Assembly: GCA_019915015.1 (NCBI GenBank)
Contig: JAHBBC010000006.1
Coordinates: forward strand, 1,426,001-1,490,000
From: Auriscalpium vulgare
Lineage: Eukaryota > Basidiomycota > Agaricomycetes > Russulales > Auriscalpiaceae
Direction: 5' to 3'
Length of the DNA stretch: 64,000 nucleotides
Positions 42,911 to 53,940 of this stretch are shown here, one piece after another. Every line of letters begins with the position of its first letter. Within the stretch, counting starts at the first letter, position 1. The notes under the pieces were generated by a model. That model did not search any database and was not told where the DNA came from. It worked only from the letters and a program-made list of their open reading frames with translations. A program made the position numbers and the translations under genes.

Positions 42911-44068
42911 ACATAGACATCCGCACTTGCAACTTTGTACAGTAACCATTCTACACACCACAGCATGCGTATCGGGCGACTTGTTACTGTATCTATTTCT
43001 CTTGCATATATCATCATGGCACTGCACCTACGGCGGATCCGGGCGAAGGCTCGCACGTATTGTCATCTCAACCCGGTCTGAACGATGTTCCGAACACGAA
43101 GGAAAACAGCCTTGTGATGTGGGCTTCTTGGAAATGTATCTTTGCTTGTTCGCGAACATCTTCGCTGCGATGTACAAGTGATGATCCTTTAGGACTCCTG
43201 GTAGTAGGGGGACTCGGGGACCGGGGAGCCTGTGGCCCGTTCCCGTTCGCGAGTGTTCAAACTCCGCGATAAGCACCGCGCCAATAAACCAGTGCGACGG
43301 TCAACCAACAACAACACCCCTGCACAGCAAGTCCGCTATTATTCGCGGCTTCTCTTTTCCCTTTGCGCTTCCCTTTAATGGTATGAAAGGGCATTGGCTC
43401 GCGGTCTGGGCCACCCGTCTTGACGACGCTTTCTTGCCCGGACGGACCGCTCCTTGCCCTGCCAGCAGTACTTGTATCACGCTGGCGCCGCCTGGCGCTG
43501 TGGCGATCCTCTACTGTTCTTGAAGCGCGTTCTGAACAGAACTGGTCGTTGATCCTCATCTAATTGTCGGCCGCTGCATAACAACCCGAACACGTCTCCA
43601 CTGCACTGGCATCGGAGCCTTGTTCAATAACGAGCGCTGCTTGTAGGCTCTACGAGTCGCTTACTAGCGCCCCTTATTCTCTCGGGCTTGTTTATTTGTT
43701 CACGTTGCTCGGTGTGTTCTTGTTGATCGATGTACGTTGGCTGACCATGTCCCTGCTTCAGTGTTAGATGGACGGTAGATCGGGCCCGCCTGACGACGGG
43801 ATCTGTCACGTACGCCCGACAAGAATAATTCGCTAGCACGCGTTGTTGTTGCCCTTGGTCGAACAAGGGTTGGTGCTCTGCCTCCCTTCTCTCTTGTCAC
43901 GACGCGAGCTGCTGGGCAGCTACAAAAGCCACCTCTTTGGCTGGTCCAACGTATCGTTCCCCAGCGCACTCACACACGACTTTCCCGGCACGACCCTCTT
44001 CACGACATTTCCTTCTCTGCATCTTGAGCTTTCTGCGATTGACTCACTGGCCTCTTGACTTATCGAAG
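42911..44068 (+). other. Intergenic, upstream of the small Pro-rich gene
   Basis: 1.16 kb with no gene I can support. The last ~250 bases are rich in C/T runs, typical of a promoter and leader. Confidence 0.45.
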
Positions 44069-44586
44069 ATGAAGACTATCTTTTCAACCACATCATCGGT
44101 ACGTCCACGTGCATATGGCTTTCTATGTGCGGTGATTGACCAGTGGCACAGCAGGGAAAGTCAAAAGGGATGCACTCTGACTGCGGGTACAACGCGTTCC
44201 GGATCGACAACTACCCATCGCAGCGCGTGACGCCGTTATGGGTGGCGCCGAAGATGGCGCCCTCTGTTCCCCCGGAGCACGCGCCGCAGGACTACCAAAA
44301 TCTCAAGTTCACGAACACCTCGTCTCGTCGGACCCGGAAAGTGTCGCCCAAAGCGTCGCGGCCGTCGAAGTCGAAGTCGAAGGACTACTATGCGCCCCAG
44401 GAGCCCGTGACGCCGCCGCCGCCCACGCATAGCTACGGTATTCCTGCGCACGCAGTCGTGAACCACCCATACGCACGTCCTCACCCTCCACGCCGTCCTG
44501 TGCCGCAGTCGGAAGGCGAGTCGTACGACATGTTCCTTGCCTCGTACCATCGTACGGTCGACGGTATGACTGCTAGTTGGTCCTGA
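44069..44586 (+). CDS. Small uncharacterised Pro-rich protein
   Basis: Two exons joined by a 53-base GT...AG intron (44099-44151) give about 154 residues: MKTIFSTTSS, then QGKSKGMHSDCGYNAFRIDN and YPSQRVTPLWVAPKMAPSVP. The centre is basic and Ser-rich (SRRTRKVSPKASRPSKSKSK). The rest is Pro/Tyr/His-rich (EPVTPPPPTHSYGIPAH, HPYARPHPPRRPVPQ), ending in YDMFLASYHRTVDGMTASWS. There is one Cys and no clear signal peptide or membrane helix. Codon use resembles the neighbours, favouring a real gene, but no family is recognised. The long upstream region suggests dedicated regulation; no function is proposed. Confidence 0.6.
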
Positions 44587-45504
44587 GTACTTGCCTTCTG
44601 GTACGCTTGGATGAATTTGTTTCTCCGGTCGGCGCTGACCTTTGGCTCACAGGAAGGACAAGGAACCTTTCATCTTAATTCCACATCAAATTATTTGGAC
44701 ACCCGGACCTCAAAAGCCTCCGCGCAGTCCTGTATATTTATCCCATACATATATTCGCCTAATCCTCGCATATGGACTTCTGGATGCATCCTCATGTACT
44801 CTCACGACAGCATCATGTATCAACGACCAGACATTCTTCCACCTTACCTCCCACGCGCACGAGATATATACTTATAATGTACATCCAACCACGAACAGAG
44901 ACGCATTTTACGGACCATTTGCTGGCAGCCATCGGGCTGTGGACCTCGCCCGACGGTCTGCCGCGCCGGGGGCATTACATAAGCGGTACGGCGGGCGGTG
45001 ATCGGGTTGTCGACGTCAGAATCGCTCCCGCGGTTTTGTCCCTCTCCCCGTCCCCCGCTGGCCTCCGGCCCCTCGACGCTTCACCCTCCAGCAGTTCGCT
45101 GTCGACACCCACCGCCGCGCCTTTTTCCTCGGCAATTGTTGTCCACCTCCATCCGACGCACAGCCGCCAGTATCCGCTTTTGGATCTTCGCCCGCGACTG
45201 GCGTCTGGAGCAGCTGCATCGACGTCGCTGCCAGCCGATTCGAAGAAAGCACCCTTCACGAACACTTCTGACGACCTTTACGATTCACGATGGTGAGTAT
45301 CACAGTTTATGTGATCGAGTAACCCCGGAGCTCCCATTTCCCGAGATGCCTGCAGGCAGACATGATGCCGCATGTCAGTAAGCCTTGTTTGAAAGAGGCA
45401 GTATGAGGCTCCACGTCCTCGGACTGCCTGCAGCTCTCACGGTTGCCTGTAGCCTCTCGACCATATCATCCGCGCCGGGTCTCCTTGTCTAGATACTGCC
45501 CATC
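44587..45504 (+). other. Intergenic and 5' leader of the kinase gene
   Basis: 918 bases without an independent gene. The right part looks like a spliced 5' leader: ATG at 45290-45292 is followed directly by the donor GTGAGT, and an acceptor (TTGTCTAG) ends at 45492, twelve bases before the chosen kinase ATG. Confidence 0.45.
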
Positions 45505-47872
45505 ATGTTCAACTCTCGGGTCAAACGGCGTGCCTCTATTGACACCACGTTCTCTTCGCAGCTGAAGCAGACGCGCACACCACCCTCGCCCCAGCGGTCG
45601 AGGATCAGGGATCCGTACCCCGTACCCAGCAACAACCCCGCCAGCCAATACACGCTGATGGAGAAGCTTGGGACAGGCAGCTTTGGGACGGTCTACAAGG
45701 CAATGCACAACGAGACGAAGCAGATAGTGGCAATCAAACAGATTGGTGCGCCCACCGTTGATGTCCCCTTTACATCCGCATTGACGACATCATGCCTACG
45801 CTCTTTGTTTAGACCTGGAGGACTCGGACGACGACATATCCGAGATACAGCAAGAAATCGCGAACCTCGCTCAGCACGAATCCGAATTTGTGACACGATA
45901 TTATGGCTCTTTCGTCGTCGCGTACAAGCTGTGGATCGTCATGGAGTACCTGGCAGGAGGCTCTTGCTTGGATCTCCTGCGACCCGGTATCTTCTCCGAG
46001 GCCCATATCGCCGTCATCTGTCGCGAGCTTCTTCTGGGGCTTGAGTACCTCCACAGCGAGGGCACAATCCACCGCGACATCAAGGCTGCAAACGTCCTCC
46101 TCTCTGCCTCGGGCAAAGTGAAGCTCGCCGACTTTGGTGTGGCAGCACAGCTGACCAACACCCTGCGGCATACCTTCGTCGGCACGCCATTCTGGATGGC
46201 ACCCGAGGTTATCCGGCAGGCGGGGTACGACGCGAAGGCGGACATGTGGAGCCTGGGTATTACGGCGATCGAGATGGCGAAGGGCGAGCCACCACTGGCG
46301 GAATATCACCCCATGCGAGTCCTGTTCCTCATACCGAAGGCGAAACCCCCGGTCCTTGATGGGCCGTTTTCTTTGGCGTTCAAGGACTTTGTATCGCTCT
46401 GCTTAACTAAGGACCCAACACTGGTAAGTCTTTGATCTGTACACTCTTTTCACGGCCACTTTAACACTAGATCATGTAGCGACCGTCTGCCAAGGATCTC
46501 TTACAACATCGCTTCATCAAGACAGCGAAGAAGACGTCGTATCTCACAGAGCTGACCGAGCGGTACCAAGATTACAGGGCGCGCTCGCCCCCACGCGCCG
46601 GTGCCGCGCCCCCCGGCTCAGCACGAAATAGCATCGCATCCTGGGACAACGGAACAATACGTAGCGATTGGAACTTTGACACTATCAAGTCCAATGCGGC
46701 GATGGGCACGTTCCGGAGCATGGCGAAGGACCTCATGCCGCCAGGGATGATACCGGACGAAGACGAAGAGAACAACTCGCTCTTCGAGTCTGCGGAGGAC
46801 GGCGAGTCGTTCCAGACCGACGCGGCCACGAAAGGCAGCGACATTCCTCCCGCGTCAAACGGCATCGGCATGAGCTCGCAGGCGGCGCATTCCACTGTGC
46901 TTATTCGTCCACCAGCCGCTTCAAGAGACCTGCCTGCGCTTGTCTCCGCGGAGGAAGACGAGTCATCGGAGGAAACCTCCCCGACTGTCCCGCCCTCGAC
47001 GCCCCCATCGGCCGGCGCGTCCCCCGAACTCGGAGCACCCCCAGCCTACGTCCGCACACCGCGGCGCCTGTCGTACGCAGCGCGCACGGCGCAGTCGGGC
47101 ACCGTCGTGCGGGAGGCGGACCTTGGCACCGGCGTCGACACGATCCGTCCAGTGAAGCGGTTCGACGCGGCGGGGTCGCTGCGGCTTTCGTCTGAGTTCG
47201 TGGGGAGCTTCCGGGAGGGGCGCGGCTCGGGGAGCGCGGGCGGGTCGACGCCGACGTCGCCCGTGCAGAAGGACCGCGGGTCGGCGCATAAGCGCGCGGC
47301 GAGCGAGGCGGCGAAGGCGGGGCGGTCGCTCGTGGACGACATCGTGCTGCCCACGCTGCAGAAGGTATGCGGCTTGCTCGCTCCGGGGTGCTTCTCCAGC
47401 TGATGTGCGCCCAATTTGCAGGCTATCAGTGATGATATGGATGCGCGGGAGATCGAGTCGCTGAGCATGCTGTCAAGGGGCTTCGCCGAGCTGAGAGACG
47501 TGAATCCGGACCTCGCATACAACGTGATCCTCGACATCTTAACAGGGATGAATGAGTACGTTTGCGGCCCCCTTCCATGTTCAGGCGTCCAAAGTGCTGA
47601 CCGTGTGCGCCAGCAACGTCGCCGTCCGCGAGCACGTGCGCACAGCGCGTGGGCTCTTCCCGCACAAGCGCGTCACCCGCAAGAGCGAGATGACGAGCAA
47701 GGGGCTCGTTGTCACCGAGGTCGTCGAGGACGTCGTCCCCACGGCGTCGGGATCCGACGACGCAGGCGCAGGCGAGCCGGCGGCGGCGACGCCGAAACGC
47801 TCCCCTATCGCGGAGCTGCTGTACATGCGATGGCTAGAAGGACTCAAGATCAAGTGGCCGAGTATACTCTGA
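45505..47872 (+). CDS. STE20-type Ser/Thr kinase, GCK-III/Sps1-like
   Basis: Predicted kinase of the germinal-centre group (fungal Nak1/Sps1/Kic1, animal MST3/YSK1), linked to polarity and the NDR kinase network. Kinase motifs in order: [20 protein letters not shown] (glycine loop), QIVAIKQI (ATP-binding Lys), ISEIQQEI (alpha-C Glu), [29 protein letters not shown] (catalytic loop), [12 protein letters not shown] (DFG), [17 protein letters not shown] (STE20 signature) and [34 protein letters not shown] ends the domain. A ~350-residue disordered linker follows, then a helical C-terminal region ([31 protein letters not shown]) ending [19 protein letters not shown] five-residue-longer N-terminus via the leader intron is possible. 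Confidence 0.92.
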
Positions 47873-48818
47873 ACACTGCGCCACCCCTAGTAGTACTATG
47901 CCCCGCTCAGCCCACTCCACGCCATTGGCATCGGCGCGCCGCCCACGCCCCACGTCCACCTGCGCCACCCAGTATACCACTCGGGCGACCGTCCTGCCCC
48001 CGCATCGCTTTCGTTCCTGCCTCGCTCCTCGCGCTATCTATCTTATGGACGCTTACTTATTTTGCACGCACCCTACCACCTCTAGTAATCGCGCTCCGTC
48101 TTTCACTGGCCCCTAGATTTGATTTGCCTGCTTCTCGCCGCTCACGATCGTCCGCGCGCCCCGTCGAACTGTATCACCGCGCGCTGCGCGCTTCCATCTT
48201 GCCTCGCTGCGTACATATGACCGTTTACGAACCACGAACCACTCACGATGCGATGGAACGCTCCATACGTCTGTATGTAGGGACATTGTACGAATGAATA
48301 CATGTACATAGCCTCCGGGCTGCGACGCCACTAGCACCGCACGAGGAGGAGGCATGGGCTGTTCCATGACATCGACAGAAGGTTCTGTCTGTCTAAGATC
48401 TCGAAGGCGCAAAGGCAATCAGTACATAGTCAATCAGACCGCCGTCGCGTGTCAGATATTCGCCAGATAACGCGAACGTTTCTCATTAGGTCAAATGCTG
48501 GCACGGCGGGCCCAGGTATGTAATGTCATATGCATTATGCGATGGTAGGTGCAGGGTACACAGGATGTCCGCAGGCAGCAGCAGGCACGGCAGGGTATGC
48601 GCGTCGAGTAAGGGTTCGTGAGCAGCGTCAACATGTGGGTAAAAGCGTAAAAGCGTAACGAAAGAGTCCGTGGCTCGGCGTAAAGTCTAAGTAATAAGCG
48701 TCCGGAATAACAGCGACAACAGCAACGACAACAAACAGCGTAGGTATCGGTATACAGAGCAGTCCAGCGCTGCGTAGAAAGCACGTAAAAGTCCAGTGCA
48801 GAGTTTTTGCCGACGCGC
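47873..48818. other. Convergent intergenic region
   Basis: 946 bases between the converging kinase and chitin deacetylase genes. An ORF spanning 47416-48297 runs out of the kinase gene in another frame and is not supported. Nothing else recognised. Confidence 0.5.
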
Positions 48819-50490
48819 TCATGCCGCGCAGAAGAGCCCGATCAGCACGCCCGCGGCAGACAGCGCGAGCGCGGCCGTGGGCGCGCGCGGGGCGCGCGCG
48901 GCGTTCTTCTTCCCGCCCGCCTGGTTGTTGATGCCCGACGCGCTCGCCGCCGGCACGCCGGCGCTCGCGGCGTTCGCGCCGAGGCTCGCGCTCGCGGACG
49001 CGCTCGTCGCCGCGGGCGCGGACGAGGTGAGCGCGAGCGACGCGTCGAGGCCGCCGGCGGTGAGCGGGAGGAGGTTCGGCTGGGAGGGCGAGTCCTGCGC
49101 GTTCTGGTAGGACGCGGACGCGCCGTCGAGCGCGGCGACGGAGCGCAGCGTCCAGTTGTTCTGCTGCATGAGCGGGAAGGCGTCGATGAAGGCCTGCACG
49201 GAGCCCGTGGAGAGCTCGTGCTCGAGCACGATGAGGCCGGGCGACTTGGGGCCTGCAGGTGCGCGGGTCAGTGGGGGAGCGCGGGAGGGAGAAGGGAGAG
49301 GAGGAGACGTGCCGGTGAGCCATTTCTTGAAGTTCGTGGCGATGGCCGTTGGGTTCGTGCCGCCCGCCTCGCCGAGGCTCCAGTCGTTCGTGCTGGGCGT
49401 CGTGTCAGCACGTTGTGGCGGACGCAGAGGCGCGGAACTCACTCTTGGTTCCAGATGACGGTCGTGAGCCCAAACACCTCCTTCGCGATCGCGACGACGC
49501 GCGTGTCCGCGTCGCCGTACGGTGGGCGCCAGAACTTGGCGAGGTGGCCGCCGGTCGAGTTGTAGATGAGCTGGAGCGTCCAGCCGAGCTGCGCGACGAC
49601 GTCCGCGTTGCTGAGCGTGGTCATGTACGGGTGCGTCCACGTGTGCACGGCGATGTCGTCGCCGTTCGTAAAGGCGGCGTTGAACTCCTTCCAGTTCTCC
49701 AGGATGTTCTCGCCGATGTAGAAGTGCGTCGCGCGGACGTGGTTCGCGGCGAGGAAGGCGTAGAGCTTGTCGGAGGTCTGCAGGCAGGCACGGGCAGGCG
49801 CGGATCGGATTAGCATGGTGTCATGCAGCGGCGACAAGGGGGCGGCGCGCTAAGGTGCCGCGCATGGCAGACATGCGGAGACGCGCGCTACCGCCCCCCG
49901 ACGACGGGCAGAATGACGGAGCAAGAACTTACGGGGAGCGGGCCGTCGTCAAAGGAGATACCGATGACGCCCGGGGGTGCATTCCATACCTCTGTGTCGC
50001 CGGGGATCACGCACTGGTACGTCGCGGAGCAGACCTGGGGCCCGTTGGGATTGAGGCTGCCGTAGGTGGGGTTGGCGCTGGGCGAGGACTGGTGCGAGGG
50101 CGCGATGGTGGGGATCTTGCCGGCCTGCACGGCGGCGGCGAGGGCGTCCTTCCAGGCCTGGGGCATCGCGTTGGAGTCAGGGGTGCCCTGCGGGTACGCG
50201 GCGGCCCACGCTGGAGGAGATAGCGGTGAGGAAGAGCGCGGCAGAGCGGCAGAAGCACGAGACGCGGACGTACCGGGCGAGCCGACTGCTGGAAACTGGG
50301 TCGGGGTCGGGGCGGTGGAGTTTGTCTGGCGGCGGAAGAGGGCATGGGCGGGGTGGTTGTCCGGGTGGAACCACTGGGACGAGAGGGCGCGGGGGGCGGT
50401 GTGGTCGTGGTCGCGGTCGTGTGCGGGGTGGGGGGCGGCGGCGGCGAGAGAGGCGACGGAGAGGGCGACGAGCAGGGTGAGGGAGAGCAT
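48819..50490 (-). CDS. Chitin deacetylase 1 (CE4), secreted and GPI-anchored
   Basis: Predicted enzyme converting cell-wall chitin to chitosan. The start at 50490 gives a signal peptide (MLSLTLLVALSVASLAAAAP). Conserved segments: TPDSNAMPQAWKDALAAAVQ, VCSATYQCVIPGDTEVWNAP, then the CE4 motifs GISFDDGP (catalytic base and metal Asp), HTWTHPYMT (metal-binding H-x3-H) and FWRPPYGD. TTVIWNQE, NDWSLGEAGG and GLIVLEHELSTGSVQAFIDA complete the domain. The C-terminus is Ser/Ala-rich and ends in a hydrophobic stretch (TAALALSAAGVLIGLFCAA), a GPI-anchor signal. All catalytic motifs look intact. It is a tandem copy of the gene at 51324-52917, with the same domain order and similar intron placement. The 5' flank has TATA-like TATAAG near 50570. 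Confidence 0.93.
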
Positions 50491-51323
50491 GACGGGCGGA
50501 GAGAGGGAGACGAGAGACGGCCTGGAGGGGAGACGGGCGAAGGATGCATGGCGGTGCGGGGGATGTCTTATACGGGGCGCGGAGAGACGAGACCGAAGGG
50601 ACCAGGAGGACGGCCGGGTCGGGGTCGTGTCATCTGGCGGCAGCGCTAGGGGGGCATGCGAGGGCACAGAGCAGCGTCCAAGTATAGCTCGGGTAGACGT
50701 CCGGCATGCCAGTGTCGCGCAATAGAGTCGGACAGGCGGCGCAGGGCCGAGCGGCATGTGAGCGCATCTGGGCGGCAGATGCTGTGCGCGCGGGCAGGCG
50801 AAGGCTCGGGCTGCAGCTGGCGGGGGCACCGCGCGGTCGCGGCGAGTGCGCGCAGTACGTGGTCGATGGCGTGGTCGATGGCCATGGGCGGCCACGGGCG
50901 ATCCGCCGCGCGTCATCTCCGCCACATCCCACATCGGCATCGCGCGGCAGCAGCTTCCGTGCGCGCTCTCCCCTTGCACCCTGGCATCACACTCACGACA
51001 GTCCCCAAAAATGACCGTGGTAATGAGCGACTCATCCAACACCGTGCTACAGCAGCCCGTCCGTGATCAGAGGAAGGCGTCTCTACACTAATTTACTGCA
51101 ATAACTCATTGCGGTCGTGTTCTGTCTCATGGAAAGGCAATGCGGGGGGGGGAACGATACAGTGCAAGAAGGAGCGATGCGGGGGTTTGTCCGTGGAGGT
51201 AGCAATTATCCGGGCCTAGCATACGTACGCAAAAGAAGCAGAAAGGTCGTCGACAGAGTCCCAGACGTGAACGGGTCGTGCCATGCAGGCGGGAGCAAAA
51301 GGAACGGGCAACAAGTACGGCGC
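50491..51323 (-). other. Intergenic between the two chitin deacetylase genes
   Basis: 833 bases holding the promoter of deacetylase 1 and the 3' flank of deacetylase 2. No further gene or duplicated fragment was seen. Confidence 0.5.
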
Positions 51324-52917
51324 CTACGCGGACGCAGCGAACGCCGCCACCGCGAGGACCGCGGCGCCAACGAGTGCCGTGGGCAGGCCGAGCGCACGCG
51401 CACCGTTCGGCGAGCCCGACTGGCCGCTCACCGTCGACGGGCTCGTGCTCGCGCCGCTGCTGCTCTTGCTCGACGAGCCGCCCGACGACGACGAGCCCCC
51501 GGACGAGCTCGACTGCGTGCTGCTCGGGGACGCCGCCGACGAGCCTGAAGGCGTCGCGCTCGCGCCGTCCGCGTGCGCAAGGATGTTCGCAGAGGTCACC
51601 GCGCCCGTGGACCCGACGGCGTTCTGGTACGGCGCATTCAGCCCGTCGATCTGCGCGAGCGACATGGTCTTCCAGCCGTTCTGCGCAATGAGCGGGAACG
51701 CGTTGATGAACGCCTGCACGGACCCGTTCGTGAGCTCATGCTCGAGGATGATCAGGCCGGGGGACTTCGGGCCTGGCGGGAGAAAAAATTGGCCGTCAGT
51801 TACATTCCATCGTCGGAAACAGGACGCATATACGAACCGGTGTACCACTTCTGGAGGTTCGTTGCGATCGCCTGCGGGGTCGTGCCACCGGGCTGACCAA
51901 GGCTCCAATCTTCAGTACTGCCACACGAAAATCAGTTCGGTTCAAAAAATGTCCAAGGAGCACTCACTCCTGGTTCCAGATGATGGTCGTGAGGCCGAGC
52001 ACATGCTTCGCAATAGCAGAGACGCGCGCGTCAGTGTCGCCGGTGGGCGGGCGCCAGAAACGGGGGACGCGACCGCCGCTCGAGTCATGGATGATTTGCA
52101 TAGTCCACGCGAGCTGCGCCAGGACGTCGAGGGAGCTCAGCGACGTCATGTGCGGGTGCGTCCACGTATGCACGGCGATGTCATCCCCGTTCTGCAACGC
52201 GGTGTTGAATTCCTTCCAGTTGCTGACGATATTCACCCCTATGAAAAAGTGCGTCGCCTGCACGTTGTTCTGCTTCAGGAACGCGTAGAGCGGGTCGGAC
52301 GTCTGCGCGCGAGGCGTCGGTTAGATCTCACATCGCGCGCATACATCCGAGACATACGCACCGGGAGCGGGCCGTCGTCGAAACTGATGCCGACGGTGCC
52401 GGCGGGGGCATCCCAGACGTCGCCCGGGAGGCGGCACTTGTACGTCGCAGAGCACACGGGGAGCGTGTTGGGGTCGTTGCCCGCGGGGTACACGGGGCTC
52501 GCATTGGCGGGGCCCGATGATACCGGGATGTTGGGAATCTTGCCGGCGGCCACAGCGTTGTTGAGCGCATCCTTCCAGGCCTGGGGCATGGCGTTGGAGT
52601 CCGGGGTCGAGACAGGCCACGCGGCAGACCAGGCTGGGGGCGGCGGGATCGCTCAGCGTGCTGCAGGCAGCGGGAAGTCACTGACCTGGGGAGCCGACCT
52701 GGGGGTAGGTTTGACCGTCGTTGGCGAGGTCGGCGTTCTGGCGGCGGAAGAGGGCGTTGACGGGGTGGTCGTCGGCGTGGTACCAGGAGCCGGGGAGGGA
52801 GCGGGATACGGTGTGGGCGGGGTGGTCGCGGGTAGAGTGTGTCGCGCCGTGCCCGCCGTGGGCTGCTGCGAGGGCGGCGAGGCCGAGGGCGAGGGCGACG
52901 GGGAAGGGAGAGACCAT
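51324..52917 (-). CDS. Chitin deacetylase 2 (CE4), tandem paralogue with altered motif 3
   Basis: Second CE4 deacetylase. The start at 52917 gives a signal peptide (MVSPFPVALALGLAALAAAH). Then come WYHADDHPVNALFRRQ, TPDSNAMPQAWKDALNNAVA, VCSATYKCRLPGD and GISFDDGP. HTWTHPHMT follows, then motif 3 as FWRPPTGD, where copy 1 and most CE4 enzymes have Tyr (codon 52042-52044). TTIIWNQE, EDWSLGQPGG and GLIILEHELTNGSVQAFINA complete the domain. The C-terminus is a Ser-rich stretch (SSSSGGSSSSGGSSSKSSSG) and a hydrophobic GPI signal (TALVGAAVLAVAAFAASA). In CE4 structures the motif-3 Tyr contributes mainly through its backbone, so activity may persist; effect unknown. Its introns partly match those of copy 1. 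Confidence 0.92.
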
Positions 52918-53940
52918 AGCGGTCGAACGCGCGTGTGCAAGAAGGAGAAAGAAAAGAGAGTGGTTGACCGCGTCCAAGAGAGAGAGAGCGGATAAAGAGG
53001 GCCAGGCCAAGGCCAAGGCGGAACTCAAAAATCTTGCTTGCGGCGAAAGATGCCCATGTGCCACGGACAGGTGCGGACCCGTTGCTCTGCCGAGCTGCCG
53101 AACATACCGACAGTGGCAGCGCCTAACAGGTCTGGGCAGGCTGGGGGCCAGTGCGCAGACAAGTGGAGGAGGCCGCTGCAGCTGGGCTGCTACGTCGGTG
53201 CATACTTACAAGATGTCCGCAAGGCAAAGTGCGGGCGGCGAGCGACTCAATTAATTGCCATGCATCTATGGGCGCCCACGCTAATCTTGCCGTCCTTATA
53301 TATATATATATGTCTTCCAGTGTATTTTTAAACGGCCTACGTGCCGACACTTGGCCGCCGTCCTCGACTGCATCGCGCGGGGTGTATCCAATCCACGCAA
53401 CCTCCCTAGTCTCACCGTTCCCCATTCTCGTCAATAAGCAGCCGCCCAAGAACATGACATTTGATGCGGACACTTCTGCGGCGTGAATTCGCCGTGATAA
53501 CTAACGCATGACTCAGATGGACTCTTGAGCTCGTCTACCGTTCGCAGTTCCTCTCACGAAGCCTCATCAACATCACCATGACGAGTTGTCAACGACGAGC
53601 CTCATTGTCCTGACACTGGCCTGCAACACAATTCGCATGTTGCCCTATGTTGCCCCAATCATATCGGCTGGGCTACATGACATCTCTTCATCACCGACAC
53701 TTCCTGTCATCTTTTGTTATCCCATCCATCATTCAGCCCAGCCTTCCTCTAAGTAGTCTCCGACGCTCTCCGTTGCCGACCCTTGCCGACCCCGTACAGT
53801 AACACACATCTAGTCTCCGTTGCCGACCTTGCGCGGAAGACAGTCGTTCCGCCACTAACACACATCCAACATGAATTATTCTCCCATCTCGCTTCCGTGC
53901 CCCCTGACTCGTACTAAAAATACATGTAGCCCTGCGCCGC
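52918..53940. other. Intergenic, deacetylase 2 promoter and MFS 3' flank
   Basis: 1.02 kb. Contains a short TA run (53297-53311) and an imperfect tandem duplication at 53768-53866, listed separately. No gene supported. Confidence 0.5.
53768..53866. repeat. Imperfect tandem duplication
   Basis: CTCCGTTGCCGACC occurs at 53768-53781 and 53815-53828. TAACACACATC follows each copy, at 53800-53810 and 53856-53866. Unit spacing differs (32 versus 41 bases), so the copies have diverged by an insertion or deletion. Confidence 0.8.

Noticed and set aside
47416..48297. 293-codon ORF running out of the kinase gene
   Set aside because: It ignores the intron at about 47555 and leaves the conserved kinase tail; the rest has no features.
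48807..49565. 252-codon plus-strand ORF opposite chitin deacetylase 1
   Set aside because: Arg/Gly/Ala shadow with no domain, while the minus strand has all CE4 motifs.
53297..53311. TA repeat as a TATA box for deacetylase 2
   Set aside because: It lies ~380 bases upstream of the ATG at 52917, far for a TATA element, and is a simple dinucleotide run.
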